Below, piece by piece: positions 46,501-58,933 of a stretch of 64,000 nucleotides of DNA. This DNA comes from Boswellia sacra (taxonomy: Eukaryota > Streptophyta > Magnoliopsida > Sapindales > Burseraceae): contig SNVD02005116.1 of NCBI GenBank assembly GCA_013180625.2, positions 1 to 64,000 of the forward strand, written 5' to 3'. The notes below the pieces were generated by a model, which worked only from the letters and a program-made list of their open reading frames with translations, ran no database searches and was not told where the DNA came from. Made by a program: the position numbers and the translations under genes. The first letter of the stretch is position 1. The number at the start of each line of letters is the position of its first letter.

Positions 46501-48100
46501 CCCAGGGACAGAGAAAGACAAAGAAGAAGATGAGTTTAGTGGGAGGAGTTGTCCTGGACGAATCGGTGCTTCCTCGACTATCCGCTTCTCCAAATGCAAA
46601 CGACTCGTCATTTCGATTGTTTCGTAAACTCCGACATACTGACATCCGTGCAGTACTCTTTCATCTCTCTCACTCCTACTCTGTTTGGTTGAATTTGTTG
46701 TTAAAAGTGACTGGAACTGTCAATTTTAACCTCCTGTTACTTGTCGTAGGGAATCTCTTACGCTTCTGACCTAATAAGGTCCCTCTCACTCTTATTTTTT
46801 TTCTCATTATTTGCTTCAGTAATTGAGTGTTTGGGATGCTTTTGATTGTCAATTAAAAAAAAAAAATTAACTAAGAGAGGGAAATTTATACCTTTGGAAT
46901 GTCTTCTGTGAAAATTATTATTGAATATGTATTGCTTGTGGTTATGATTTTATGGTGATAAATTCCTATTAAAATCGCATTTTATTGTATCTGCTTGCTA
47001 TAAACAGGTGAGTGTTCTGAAGAGGATGGCAACAGAATACTTGTGTGATTGCTTTCTCTTGGATGAGATAAACCAAGCTTGGGGTGACATTGGAGGAACT
47101 ATTCTTTATTTTGTTTCTAATGATAAGGATTTTACTGCCCAACCTATGTCTTCTTAGCATTTCGATAAATTGACTTTTGTCATGTGCAAAGTTTTTGATA
47201 GATAGTTTACTAAGTTTCTCACAATAATGAAGGATGTCTTGCTGTATAACAAAACGTGCCATAGAATTTCTATCACTCTGTGGTCTAAGATTCTTTACAT
47301 ACCAGCTCTTCTGTCACTATAGCATCAATGCAGTTTTCTTTACTCTAGGTGTTGTAATAAAATGATAATTTTTGTAGTTGCTTCTTTTAGGAACTTAATA
47401 TTGTGTCCCATATCGTAAATCCTAGTCTATGGTTACGAGTTTGAGAAAATATTTGATTGGCCTTCTTGAGTCCACTAACCATTTTGGGCGCAATTGATTA
47501 CTGCAACTTGAGTTGGTTTCTATTTTGGGTGTTAAAGATGGAAGTGTATCTGATAATTCAAGTGTGATTTACATAAACAAGCTAGAAGAGTTACCTATGA
47601 CCATTTGCCGATTGAACAGAAAGGTTGCCTGAAGTGATTCATCTCTTCTAGAGCTACTTCTCGTGGGTTACATTTATTTTTATATTAAGACATTCAATCC
47701 TTGACTTTTCTTTTGTCTCACATTTGAAGTAGGCAACTGGTAACAATGCTGTGACAGTTGGTTATGTTATGAAGCCTTCACGTGAAGAAGATTTTGCAAA
47801 GGTGAGCCCTTATATAGAAATGAGAGTGTGCCATGTTCGAACAAGAATTAAATGAAGATAAAGTAATAACAACAGTATGATGTGCCTTGTAATGCTGAAG
47901 ACATGCACAAGATCTTCACACACAATTATGATACTCCTTGATTGAATTCTAAGTTGTAATTGGAAAGTGACTTATTTAGTTTCTGGAATCCTAAACTTTA
48001 GTTAGAAAATGAGTTAATAACGACCAAACTTGAGACAGTTTTTTATACAGTAAAGGACTTAGTCGTATGTGATAATCATATTCGGTCTGAAATGCAATTG

Positions 48101-48171
48101 TGGTTGTAAATAGAATCCTTTGATTGATTAATTGGTTGTAAATAGAATCCTTTGATTGATTAATTGGTTGA
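48101..48171 (+). repeat. 32-bp tandem duplication in an ITPK4 intron
   Basis: The unit beginning TGGTTGTAAATAGAATCCTT occurs twice, at 48101 and 48133. It has no coding role. Confidence 0.85.
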
Positions 48172-48301
48172 AGCAATCATTTAGGTTGGTCTGAGATAGC
48201 TGGTGATAGGCTAGCTTTCTGCATTTTACCCGTGAAGGGAAACAGGGAAGATTTTTTTTGTGTTGTTCTTTAAAAACACTATTGTTTGAAGCTTATTATG
48301 A

Positions 48302-48520
<219 letters not shown>

Positions 48521-49237
48521 TAACTTCTGAAGTTCATGGAATTACTTGTATCATGTAACCTCAAATGATCTACATTGAATATTTTAGAATATGCATTTGC
48601 TTGACGGTTGTGCTACCATATATATAAATGGTATTCAGACTTATTTGACTATTTTGATCGTTAACTGCTTGGAAAGCTCTTCACCATTTGCTGGCAACAG
48701 TGGTTTAAATAGCCTGGAATTACCAAAATAGGAAACATAGCCAATCCAGTTTATAAGCTCTCTGAAAAATAGGATATTTTCTTGTTTCTTAGTAGAGTTA
48801 AAACATATCTAGACGCGACTAATAACATGTCACTCTTATTTCTTAGTAGAGTTAAAATGTATCTAGACATGACTAATAACACGTTATGTAAATGTTTTGA
48901 ACACCTAAATTTTTATATTAATGCAGTTACTAAGGTCTTTCATGATCAGTATTACCACTGTTACAGGTTTATGCAACATTACTCAGATTTCTTTGTAATC
49001 GACCCACTTGATAGCATTTACCCAGTATTGGATCGGCTGAAAATCCAACTGATTCTACTTGGGCTGCAAGATCTCAATGCAGATGGACGTTGTACAATCA
49101 GAGGGGCCCATTTTCTTAAGGTCTGCTTTGTCAGAGTGGATTCTATTTCATTCTTGTTATTTATCTAACAAATCACTGAAACCAATCCAAATAATTATAT
49201 CGAGTATGTTTCATATTTGAACTCTTTTCTTTTTTTT

Positions 49238-49486
49238 TGTTGATATCAGAGGGCTTAAAGTATTAATGTTAAGCCCATATCTACAAGTTTAAGCTTTTAG
49301 AAAAGTGGCAAACTTAACATGGTATTAGAGCCATAATGACCCAACGGTCGGCTTGATCTGATCCACGTAGCAAGTGCAAGGGCCTTGCTACGGGGCCCTT
49401 GCACATGAGGGGACGTATTAGAGGGCTTAAAGTATTAATGTTAAACTCATATCTACAAGCTTAAGCATGTTGAGAAAGTCCAACAA
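49238..49486 (+). mobile_element. TRIM-like miniature LTR element in an ITPK4 intron
   Basis: Two direct repeats of about 75-82 bp (49238-49319 and about 49412-49486) share AGAGGGCTTAAAGTATTAAT, CATATCTACAAG and CTTAAGC. Directly after the first lies TGGTATTAGAGCC (49320-49332), close to the initiator-Met primer-binding site TGGTATCAGAGC. A purine run (GAGGGGA, 49407-49413) precedes the second. The internal part is only about 90 bp and non-coding. This layout is that of a terminal-repeat retrotransposon in miniature; ends and target duplication are not certain. Confidence 0.6.
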
Positions 49487-49577
49487 CTGTCACAAATCTA
49501 GATCTCTGGACTATTTTTAGCAACAACATAAACCTTTAGAAGGATTCCTTTTCCTTTCTTTGCTCCAATTAATAATG

Positions 49578-49579
<2 letters not shown>

Positions 49580-49665
<86 letters not shown>
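49580..49665. repeat. CT dinucleotide microsatellite, about 43 copies
   Basis: An uninterrupted 86-nt TC/CT run lies in the ITPK4 intron before the exon at 49818. Such a run is likely length-polymorphic. Confidence 0.98.
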
Positions 49666-49668
<3 letters not shown>

Positions 49669-50554
49669 AAAAAAGAGTACATTCTTGAAATGCTGTAATA
49701 TTTCTAACTTGTTTTGTGTCACCTCAACTTGATAATTTAAGGTTTTATTTGGGTATAAACTTTCTAGTTCTGATTACTTTCTCCTTAAGCTAGTTACATC
49801 TAAAGCTAAATGTGCAGGTAAATGGCTTTAACGATCCTGATTTAGCACAAAGACTGTCAGAAGCAAAATTATCTTTTCCAAGTATAGTGAAGCCTCAAGT
49901 TGCCTGTGGTGTGGCCAATGCTCACAGTATGGTAAATATATATTTAATTTTTGCCTCTTCCCTCTCTTGAATTGTCATTTGTGTCATTTATCTTCATTAT
50001 GATCAGTGTGCTGTAATGCCACTATTGATTGATGGTTGGTCTATCTATTGTAAAGCAATCATTTTCAAGTTGGTAAATTTGTGTGTTGCCCAGTTTGTTT
50101 TGCTAGCGGCCAGGCAACTGATTAGGTCCATCGATTGGACTTGCCAAGGTTTTATAATAAAAATATGTTTTTTTGGACATTATTTTTACAATTCAATATG
50201 CATAAATTACTCAGGGTGTTTGTTTTCTCATTACCTTTACTTTTCATTTCCCCTTTCAAATTTAAAAGAGCTTGATCTTGGAATTACAGGCAATTGTCTT
50301 TGGAATTGAAGATTTTAAGCATTTGAGTGTTCCTCTTCCTGCTGTTGTTCGGGTGAGCATGAAGTTGATGACATTTGTGCCATTATATGTTTCTTCCTCG
50401 TGGAGATATTTGTTATTATTGTTCAGGTGAGCTCAGCTCACAATTGCTTTATTTGTGATGACTTCCATATAGTTTCATGTTTCTCATCTTGGCATCACAA
50501 CTGATATTTATTGAAACTCTCATCTTTTTATTTTTGAGTTCTGAAATTGGAAAT

Positions 50555-50962
50555 CCTTTGTTTTGAAGAAAAGCAATGCATTTTTTTGGTTTGTGATTCT
50601 TTAGAATCTGGGTGAATTATGCAAGTGTTATTGGATCATAAACATTTTTGTGAGGGTTCTGTGGTTTAATTTAGTAAAGAGTCTGATATTGCTTCTACTT
50701 TTTAAAAGGTTCATTTTTGTTTCTAGCAAATGATATGGTGAATATCTGTACTTGAAATCATTTGTTTTGAAGAAAAGCGTTACATGCATTTTATTGGTTT
50801 GTGATTATTTAGAATCTGGGTGCATTATGCAAGTGGGATTGGATCATAAACATTTTTAAGAGGGTTCTGTGGTTCAATTTTCTTGAAAGTCTGATATTGC
50901 TTCTACTTTTTAAAAGGTTCATTTTTGTTACTAGCGAATGATACACTCAATATCTGTACCAG
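50555..50962 (+). repeat. 204-bp tandem duplication in an ITPK4 intron
   Basis: Two imperfect copies occur about 204 bp apart. Both contain TTTTGAAGAAAAGC, TAGAATCTGGGTG, GGATCATAAACATTTTT and GTCTGATATTGCTTCTACTT. They are non-coding. Confidence 0.85.
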
Positions 50963-51113
50963 CCACTGAAAATATCTCAAAAATAGAAGCTGTTGAGTTT
51001 GGTTTTACTCTAGCTTTATAAAAAATCGTGTGGGAACAAACAGCAGTTTCAAGCCTTATTTTATGTTTAGTCTATCTATGAGTTCATTGAGAACTGGTAT
51101 TGTGCAGGAATAG

Positions 51114-51254
<141 letters not shown>

Positions 51255-51959
51255 TAACGATCATTTTCTCTCTCCCTTTGTCCTTCACTATTAGTCTTTT
51301 GCTCCTTGAATTATGGTTGAGTTCATTCATTTGAAATTAATGTGTCTCTCCACAGTTTAAAGTCATTACCCACTGACACTGGGAATCCGCATTCGGGAGA
51401 TACAAATTCCTGTAAGGTTGATCTTGATCTGGAGCTAGTACAAAATGCTGCAAAATGGCTTGTAAGAACTCTGAATCTTACCATCTTTGGTTTTGATGTT
51501 GTTGTAAGTAGCCCATAAAGCTTCTATGACTACTGTTTCTTGTTCATTCAACATTTTATGTAGGGAAGCCCATCAAAAGCTTGGTTAGCCATTTACTATT
51601 ATTTGAAGTAACTTGTCTATTAGCAGATGCTTAAGAAGTATGTAAATACCCCATATTTATCATTAAGAGTATCAATCTGACTGAAAACATATAAATGCAC
51701 AAGAACTATCATGAAAGAGTCTTGATGTAGCCCACCGACAGTTAAGACAATTGCTGCAAGGATGCCTTGAGGTGCTCAAGCGAGATCAAGTGGCAATAGA
51801 GTCTTGCACTTTTATCTTGCAATATGTACAGTAACTATTTCAATGACCACCGACCCAAGCTCTCAAGCAATAAACATAGGCCTTCTGTATGATCTTTAAA
51901 TTTATTGCATATGCATATAAGTGCCGGTTTTATTAATTTTTGCTCCATTGTGTAATTGA

Positions 51960-52109
<150 letters not shown>

Positions 52110-52164
52110 TAAAATGAAGTATGAATCTGAAAGGATGAAACGAGCAACTAATGCATCTTCTTGA

Positions 52165-55080
52165 GGCCATTGAACGAACGTAAAGTTTTTGGGACATGAA
52201 TGTAGGCTCTCAGGTGGCCACAATTTTTTTCTAATGTGACAAATGAGTGAGAATTTTAATTCTACAGCCTGTGCTCAGGATTCCGAGAGACTGGAAATTG
52301 TTATTTATTTTACTCTCTTGTTAGTGGACAAATGAGCAAGTGTGCGAGGATGCTCATGTTTTGTCAATTGTGGTTCGATGCGGCGACTAGCATTGCCTTG
52401 CCTCCTTGCATTGCCAGGATTAAATCAGTGAAAGTACCAATTAAACACAAATGTGTGAGAGAACAAAAGAGGTAAAAGCATTTGATTAAAACAAAGAGGA
52501 AGACATTTGTTCAAAATAACGAGAAGCAAAAAATATTTACTTATAAACTTCTAATTTGTATGATTTAATTCCCAAGCTCATCTATCTCATCATAATCTTC
52601 AAACAAGTCCGTTCCCAATAAATAAATCAGCGTTTAGTAATGAGTTTGAGTAAGTTTATTTATTTAGCAAACAAAATGAGTTGAACTACATACAGCAGCT
52701 GCTTTTACGATTTTTGCTTGAGTTTGCATCCTCTTTACGACAAAAACCAGCGGCTGTATGATACAGCCGCTGGACTATAGTTTTTCCCAAACAAAATATA
52801 TATTGGGAAGACGACTGTAATATGAGTACTTCTACCCTCTTTAGGAGTCTTGTGTTTAGGAATCCTATTAATCTCATCATAAGATTCTGTAAAGCCATTT
52901 GAGCTATAACAGCCCTGAAGAACCACATTGATCTTCTTTGACATTGTATAAGATCTGCATAACACGCCTTTGCACAGATTATTATTTGGCAGTAAGAGAT
53001 GTGACGTTGTCACTTGTTGTTGCTTTTCTCTCTGACTTTATGCTCAACTCCATAGCTTGATCTTCTTTATTCACTTTGAAGAATGCCAACATAGTTATAT
53101 CTGCTCTGATGTCCAGTGAGCTTCAATTAGTGAGTCTGTACAGATGGTGGCCTGGAAAGAGAAGAAACTCTTGTAACGGATATTCTTCTGCAGAAATCAT
53201 ATGCAAGCAAAGCTAGAGAAACCTGAAAAGACTTCAGAAAAATACCCCTCTTTCCCACAAAACGCTCCTGAAAAGAATAGGCTCTTATGGGGAAAAGTAG
53301 AATTGAGCTGTGTAAGAACATATACCTTGTTTCTGTTACAGCTAGTGCAATTGCTCGCAACTGCACATCAATGAGTCTGTAGTTTGGTGTCAGAGGAATA
53401 GCGCCTTCTAATCTACCCCCAAATACTATTACCAACTATGGATTCTTAAACATCAAAATATGCACCTACAAAATAATTTGCTAATCCATAGGAAATCTTT
53501 TATTTTAGCTAGAGTAAAGAAAATTGGACTTGGTCTACCCAAAGGGAATAATACTGATATGGGATACTGAGTTTTTATTTTTTTATTTTTATTCATGATT
53601 GTGCTCAAAATTAACCTTGAATGTGGGAAACTTTGCTTGGGGGATTGACAATAGAAGAACAAGAAGGCTTCAGTTTGACCACAACAAAGAGAATGCAAGA
53701 GACTGTAATGTAGTGTGCAAATTTATTTTGATCTCTTAGTGAGCATTTGCTTCATTTCTGCCTCGATAGCATTTGTAATTTAGTGGAGAGAAGATGAGGA
53801 GAACCTTTTGCTATATTTGGTATTTAGATGTTCTATGTTTATCTCTAATTTTTAACTTATTTTTTTCATTATTTTATGCCGTAGATCATTAATTATTTTT
53901 TTTTTTAATTAGTTTTTGGTAAGATTCATTGAATCTGAGAATTAACTGAATCCGACAAATATCAAATCAAATTTTAACTCAAGTAAATATAATTAATAAA
54001 GAAAATTTAAGATAATCAATATATCGAAAACCTTCATTAACTTAAATTATTGTAAATGCATAAAATTGAAGGATAAATAAATTAAAATTGGGAGACTTGA
54101 GAAGCTGGTGAATTTCTACGGGTCAAAGTTATTCTAGTTTTCTTCCAGAAAATATCAATGTAAATCTAAGTAAAAGCAAAATTGAAGAAAAGAGGATATT
54201 GAAATTATGAAATTATAAAAATTTCTTCCTATTCCTTACTTCCAATACTAGTGATTTATGAATATACCATATCATAAAAATTTCGTTACGCCATGGGACG
54301 TGACTCAGCGTTTTATATAATGTTATGATCAATTTTATGAATGGTTTGTTTGCTACTGTGACGGTGAAGTAAAAATTAACTCTGTCACAGTCCGGTACAG
54401 ACGCCTTGCTTTGGACTAATTCAATTCTGGATTAATAAAGACGTTGTATGATATATATATTAACAATCAACCACTGGTGCGGTGCATTATTTTTCCAAAA
54501 GGTATGGAAGTATAGTATAAGAACTATAATTAACTGAAAATTTATATAATTATTTGCATAATAATTATACTTATGAATGATATATAACTATTTAAAATAA
54601 TAAGATTTATAATTCATTTACAACTAACTCTTTTTATTTCTACATCTTGAATTGGTTAGATATTATTGAATGGATAATTTAATTATCTCTTTAACTTATT
54701 TTTATTTTTAACCTATCCAATGATTTTTGACAAACTCAGATTGTATGAAATATTGATAGTAAATAAATTATAGATGTAGCTTTATTATACGATTTGTGAC
54801 ATGAATCCCAATAGTAGAAAGACTTAGAAGCTTAAAAATGAGAAGGAAAAAAGCGAATTAATTTGTCTTTTGGTGGCAGATTTTCCATGATAACAATTAA
54901 CGTCACATAATTAGGATTAAGTTATTCTTCAAAATATCCTCCTTTTAGTTATTTTTGCTCTTATTGCAAAATTAGTCCTTTATTTCTTCGCTTTCTAAAT
55001 CAAAACTGGATTGGGGTTGAGAAGTCACAAAATAGGCGTTGTTAATCTAAATATGATTTGGGTTTTCTAGGGGTGCTATT
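52165..55080. other. Intergenic region with palindrome and possible minus-strand exon
   Basis: A perfect palindromic hairpin lies at 52747-52773. On the minus strand at about 53420-53343 a short open segment reads GRLEGAIPLTPNYRLIDVQL and ends at a plausible donor (ACAAG|GTATAT). It could be an exon of an unrecognised gene, but no neighbouring exons are convincing. From 53780 onward the DNA is AT-rich without genes. From about 54960 it matches 62190 onward (segmental duplication). Confidence 0.4.
52747..52773. repeat. Perfect 13-bp-arm palindrome
   Basis: Arms CCAGCGGCTGTAT and ATACAGCCGCTGG are separated by a single G. The arms are GC-richer than the surroundings. It may be the core of a tiny foldback element, or chance. 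Confidence 0.9.
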
Positions 55081-55600
55081 TGTCACGACCCGCCCAATTT
55101 ACTTGCTAGAATGGCCCAAATATGTTAGAGGCTTGGCCCAGCTTCTAGAAAGCCCAAGCCCAAACCCATCTTCGAGAATATTCTAGCAAGATAACTCTAG
55201 AATTATCTCTTGTATTTGTCTTAGATAAATTAAGTAGATAATATCTCTTGTACATATCTAGATAGATAATGATAAATTAGGACCATTAGATACATTAGAT
55301 CTAGGCCATTCATTTGAGAGGTGGTTCCTTATATAAACCCCTCCAACCTTATTTGTAAATCATCCACAAGAATCCACAGAAATACAAGCATTGTAAAGCT
55401 CTCTACTTTAATACAAAGCTCTTTTGCTTAGCATTACTTGTCTCCATCTCTTCTCTTCTTTGCCTACAGGCTGTTTGGCTCAACGATCCTTTCTTCTTCT
55501 TGAGCGAGAAGACTAGCATCAAGGCTTACTTAGCAACTTTTGGAGTCAAGTTGCCTAAGTGTCGCACGAGCGTGCTGCGCAAACCTCTAAGCTCGTGACA
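55081..55600 (+). repeat. 5' LTR of the chromovirus
   Basis: 520 bp, TG...CA ends. A TATA-like TATATAAACCCCTCC (about 55330-55345) is followed by the presumed transcript start region. Confidence 0.93.
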
Positions 55601-55631
55601 GTTGGTATCAGAGCACAGTTCGAGCACAAGA

Positions 55632-57174
55632 GCATGGCATCCGACCTTGAAGTGACCATGGAGGAGCAAGTTCGTGGACGAGAGGAGCAACCCTAACCAT
55701 GCCAACAAGGAAAACGAGGTAAGTCCAAAATTCCACCTTTGGAGTCTTTAGAGCCTCGTGTTGCTAGCTTAGAGCAAGCTATCTCGGGAATGGACAATGC
55801 AATTGAGGGCCTCTCCGACCGTCTCGAAGGCCTAGAGACGGATTATGGAGAGATAACCCAAGCAACAAAGTCCAACATTCTTGAGTTTAGTAACGCCTAT
55901 GAAAAGTAGTTACACAACCTTACACGAGAGCTCATCGGCTTGCGGACCTTTGTGGAAAATGAGTTGCGAGCAATTCGTGCGGATGTGGAGGAATCCCGTA
56001 CGGAATGGGAGAAGCATCAATGTGACCGTGCTAACCCGACTTACCCAAGTGGGCTAAGCACCATGCACGTGCCTACTCCTGCCACATACAATGGCACTCG
56101 TAACGCCACGGAAGTTGAAAACTTCCTATTTGGCTTGGAGCAATACTTCGAAGCCAAACGTGTCAATGATGATGCTTCGATGATCGGCATTGCACCTACA
56201 TTCCTTCGAGATGCAGCCCAATTGTGGTGGCGTCGCAAGCATGACGACCTGGGCAGAGGCATCATCTCCCTTCGTACATGGGAGGATTTCAAGAGAGAGC
56301 TTCGGAAGCACTTCTCTCCTAGCAATGCCGAGAAGGAGGCACGGGGTCGCCTCCGCCGTTTGAAGCAAAGCGGCACGATCCGTGAGTATATCAAGGATTT
56401 CACCACCATCATCCTTGAAATCGAAGGTATGTCTGAAAATGATTCTCTCTTCTACTTCCTCGACGGGTTAAAAGATTGGGCAAGGGTTGAGTTTGAAAGG
56501 CGCGGCGTGCAAAATCTTGATGACGCCATAGCCGTGGCCGAGTCCCTCATTGACTACACATCCCAATCCAAGGAGAGGAAGACCAACCAAGGAAAAGGTG
56601 GGGGAGAGCGGAATTCCAAGAAGGACAATACTCGAAAGGAAGATGGTGCACGTAAACCATCCGGGGGAGACAAGCGAGACACACCTAACAAAGGTAAGTC
56701 CGATGCCCCTAAGCCTAAAAGTCCTTGCTTCATTTGTGATGGTCCTCATTGGGTGCGTGATTGTCCAAAGAGGAAGGCCCTCAATGCCTTAACCGCTCAA
56801 CATGAGAGCATACAAAATGAGGAGCCTCAAGCGGAGATGGGTTCTCTACGTACCATTGGTGCACTTGAAAGACCCACCCATGTTCAAAAGGGTCTAATAT
56901 ATGTGAGCGCCACAATCAATGGCAAGGACGTGCATGCGATGCTTGATACGGGAGCCACGCACAACTTTATTTCTGAAGACGAGGCCAAGCGGTTAGGCCT
57001 CAAATATGTTAATGGAGGAGGCACAATCAAAGCGGTAAACTCACCCGCCAAAGCAATATTGGGAGTATCCAAGGCAACCTCGGTGCAACTTGGCACATGG
57101 AACGGTAAGCTTGATTTCTCCATCGTCCCTATGGATGACTTTCAAGTAGTGCTTGGAATGGAATTCTTTGACTA
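55632..57174 (+). pseudogene. Gag-protease frame of the chromovirus, two stops near its start
   Basis: The natural start is the ATG at 55632 (MASDLEVTMEEQVRG). The frame carries TAA at 55692-55694 and TAG at 55907-55909, then stays open to TAA at 57173. Domains: a coiled N-terminus (LEQAISGMDNAIEGL), a capsid-type Gag core (DAAQLWWRRK, FKRELRKHF, EYIKDFTTIILEI, about 56200-56520), a basic linker, a CCHC knuckle CFICDGPHWVRDC (about 56730-56770) and an aspartic protease with the active-site motif DTGATHNF (about 56944-56967). In these elements Gag packages RNA and the protease matures the polyprotein. The long open stretch (55940-57174) suggests recent decay. Confidence 0.85.
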
Positions 57175-57336
57175 AGTTCATGCCTTCCCCATACCATCTT
57201 CTAACTCCCTCAACATACTCGATGGGAGTCATGCATGCATGGTCAAGGCGGAACGCGTAGCAAGGGTTGAAGACAAAGCATTCTCCGCACTACAACTCAA
57301 ACGGGGAACGAAGATGGATCCAAGTTCCCTTACCAA

Positions 57337-57450
57337 CGTTCGAGAACACAACATTGGCGAGGATGTTGCCATTGCCGAGGACCCAATGCCACACGTTTGA
57401 GAACAAAACATTGGTGAGGATGTTGTCATTGCCGAGAACCCAATGCCGAG
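57337..57450 (+). repeat. 57-bp tandem duplication in the chromovirus
   Basis: Two adjacent 57-bp copies (57337-57393 and 57394-57450) encode EQNIGEDVVIAENPMP-like text. The second begins with a TGA created by CGA to TGA change. The duplication lies just before the polymerase stub. Confidence 0.88.
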
Positions 57451-58402
57451 TAAAATTCAAGCTATCCTTGAGAAATATAAGGATGTGAAACCTCGAGACT
57501 TTCCAAAGAAGTTGCCTCCACGACAGGAAGTGGAGCATCAAATCGAGTTGAAGCTTGATGCCAAGCCTCCAGTCATGGTGCCTTATTGCATGGCGCCACC
57601 CAAACTTGCGGAGTTAGAGAAACAACTCCAAGACTCGCTCGAGTACAAAGCGGGCAAGGCAAATGTTGTGGCCAAAGCCCCAACTCACAAGGCGAAACTT
57701 GCCACTTCGAGCATGAGTCATCCACAAAGCGTGCTCATCGACGGCATCAAACAAGGCCTAGAGCACGACCCCATAGCCAACAATTCATTGAAGTTGGCAA
57801 GTGAGGGGAAGAGTCCAGTGGCCTACAAGCTTGCAAAGGAATGGCATGAGCAAGTCGATACTACAAAAGCATGCTTGGACAAGGCCGCCAAACGGACGAA
57901 GAAGTGGGCGGACACTAAGAGACGACACCTCACATTCCAAGAGGGGGACTTAGTACTCATCAAGCTCCTACCCCGACAATTCAAATCACTTCGCAAAATG
58001 CACAAGGGGTTGGTACGAAAATATGAAGGTCCCTTCCCAATTCTCAAGCGAATGGGTGAAGTCTCCTACAAGGTCCGATTACCACCCAACCTTAAGATCC
58101 ATCCGGTCTTCCATGTCAGTTTCCCCAAGCCCTATCATGAGGACAAGGAAGACCCAAGTCGAAGCGAGTCCAAGAGAACACCTACAGTCGTAGTCACCGC
58201 ATTTGACAAGGAAGTACAATACATCCTTGCAGATCGAGTTATACGAAAGAAGGGAGTTCCACCATACATCGAATACTTGGTAAGGTGGAAAAACCATCCG
58301 GATAGTGAGGCAAGTTGGGAATGCGAAGACACCTTGTGGCAATTTAGCAAGCATATCCAACGCTACAAGGATGAGAGCGCGCCAGGGACGTCGCGGAATT
58401 AG
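57443..58402 (+). pseudogene. Polymerase remnant: RT stub fused to RNase H end, integrase C-terminus and chromodomain
   Basis: A single frame of 319 residues. The first 70 codons match the region before reverse transcriptase (ILEKYKDVKPRDFPKKLPPR, YCMAPPKLAELEKQL). It jumps at about 57640 to the end of RNase H (LEYKAGKANVVA) and again at about 57815 to the integrase C-terminus (KSPVAYKLAKEWHEQV, KLLPRQFKSLRKMHKGLV, IHPVFHVSFPKPYHED). It ends with a chromodomain (VQYILADRVIRKKG, YLVRWKNHPDSEASWE, about 58213-58330). The catalytic motifs of RT, RNase H and integrase are absent. The chromodomain class identifies the chromovirus lineage; its known role is to steer integration by binding chromatin. 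Confidence 0.88.
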
Positions 58403-58413
58403 GTGGGGGAGGA

Positions 58414-58933
58414 TGTCACGACCCGCCCAATTTACTTGGTAGAATGGCCCAAAGATGTTAGAGGCTTGGCCCAGCTTCTAGAAAGCCCAAGCCCAAACCC
58501 ATCTTCTAGAATATTCTAGCAAGATAACTCTAGAATTATCTCTTGTATTTATCTTAGATAAATTAAGTAGATAATATCTCTTGTACATATCTAGATAGAT
58601 AATGAAGAATTAGGACCATTAGATACATTAGATCTAGGCCATTCATTTGAGAGGTGGTTTCCTATATAAACCCCTCCAACCTCATTTGTAAATCATCCAC
58701 AAGAATCCACAGAAATACAAGCATTGTAAAGCTCTCTACTTTAATACAAAGCTCTTTTGCTTAGCATTACTTGTCTCCATCTCTTCTCTTCTTTGCCTAC
58801 AGGCTCTTTGGCTCAACGGTCCTTTCTTCTCCTTGAGCGAGAAGACTAGCATCAAGGCTTACTTAGTAACTTTCGGAGTCAAGTTGCATAAGTGTCGCAC
58901 GAGCGTGCTGCGCAAACCTCTAAGCTCGTGACA
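58414..58933 (+). repeat. 3' LTR of the chromovirus
   Basis: 520 bp, preceded by the polypurine tract. It is almost identical to the 5' LTR; visible differences include GGTAG for GCTAG, GAAGAATTA for GATAAATTA and GCATAAG for GCCTAAG. Confidence 0.93.

Noticed and set aside
49498..49722. Arg-Glu repeat frame
   Set aside because: Reads the CT microsatellite on the minus strand inside an intron.
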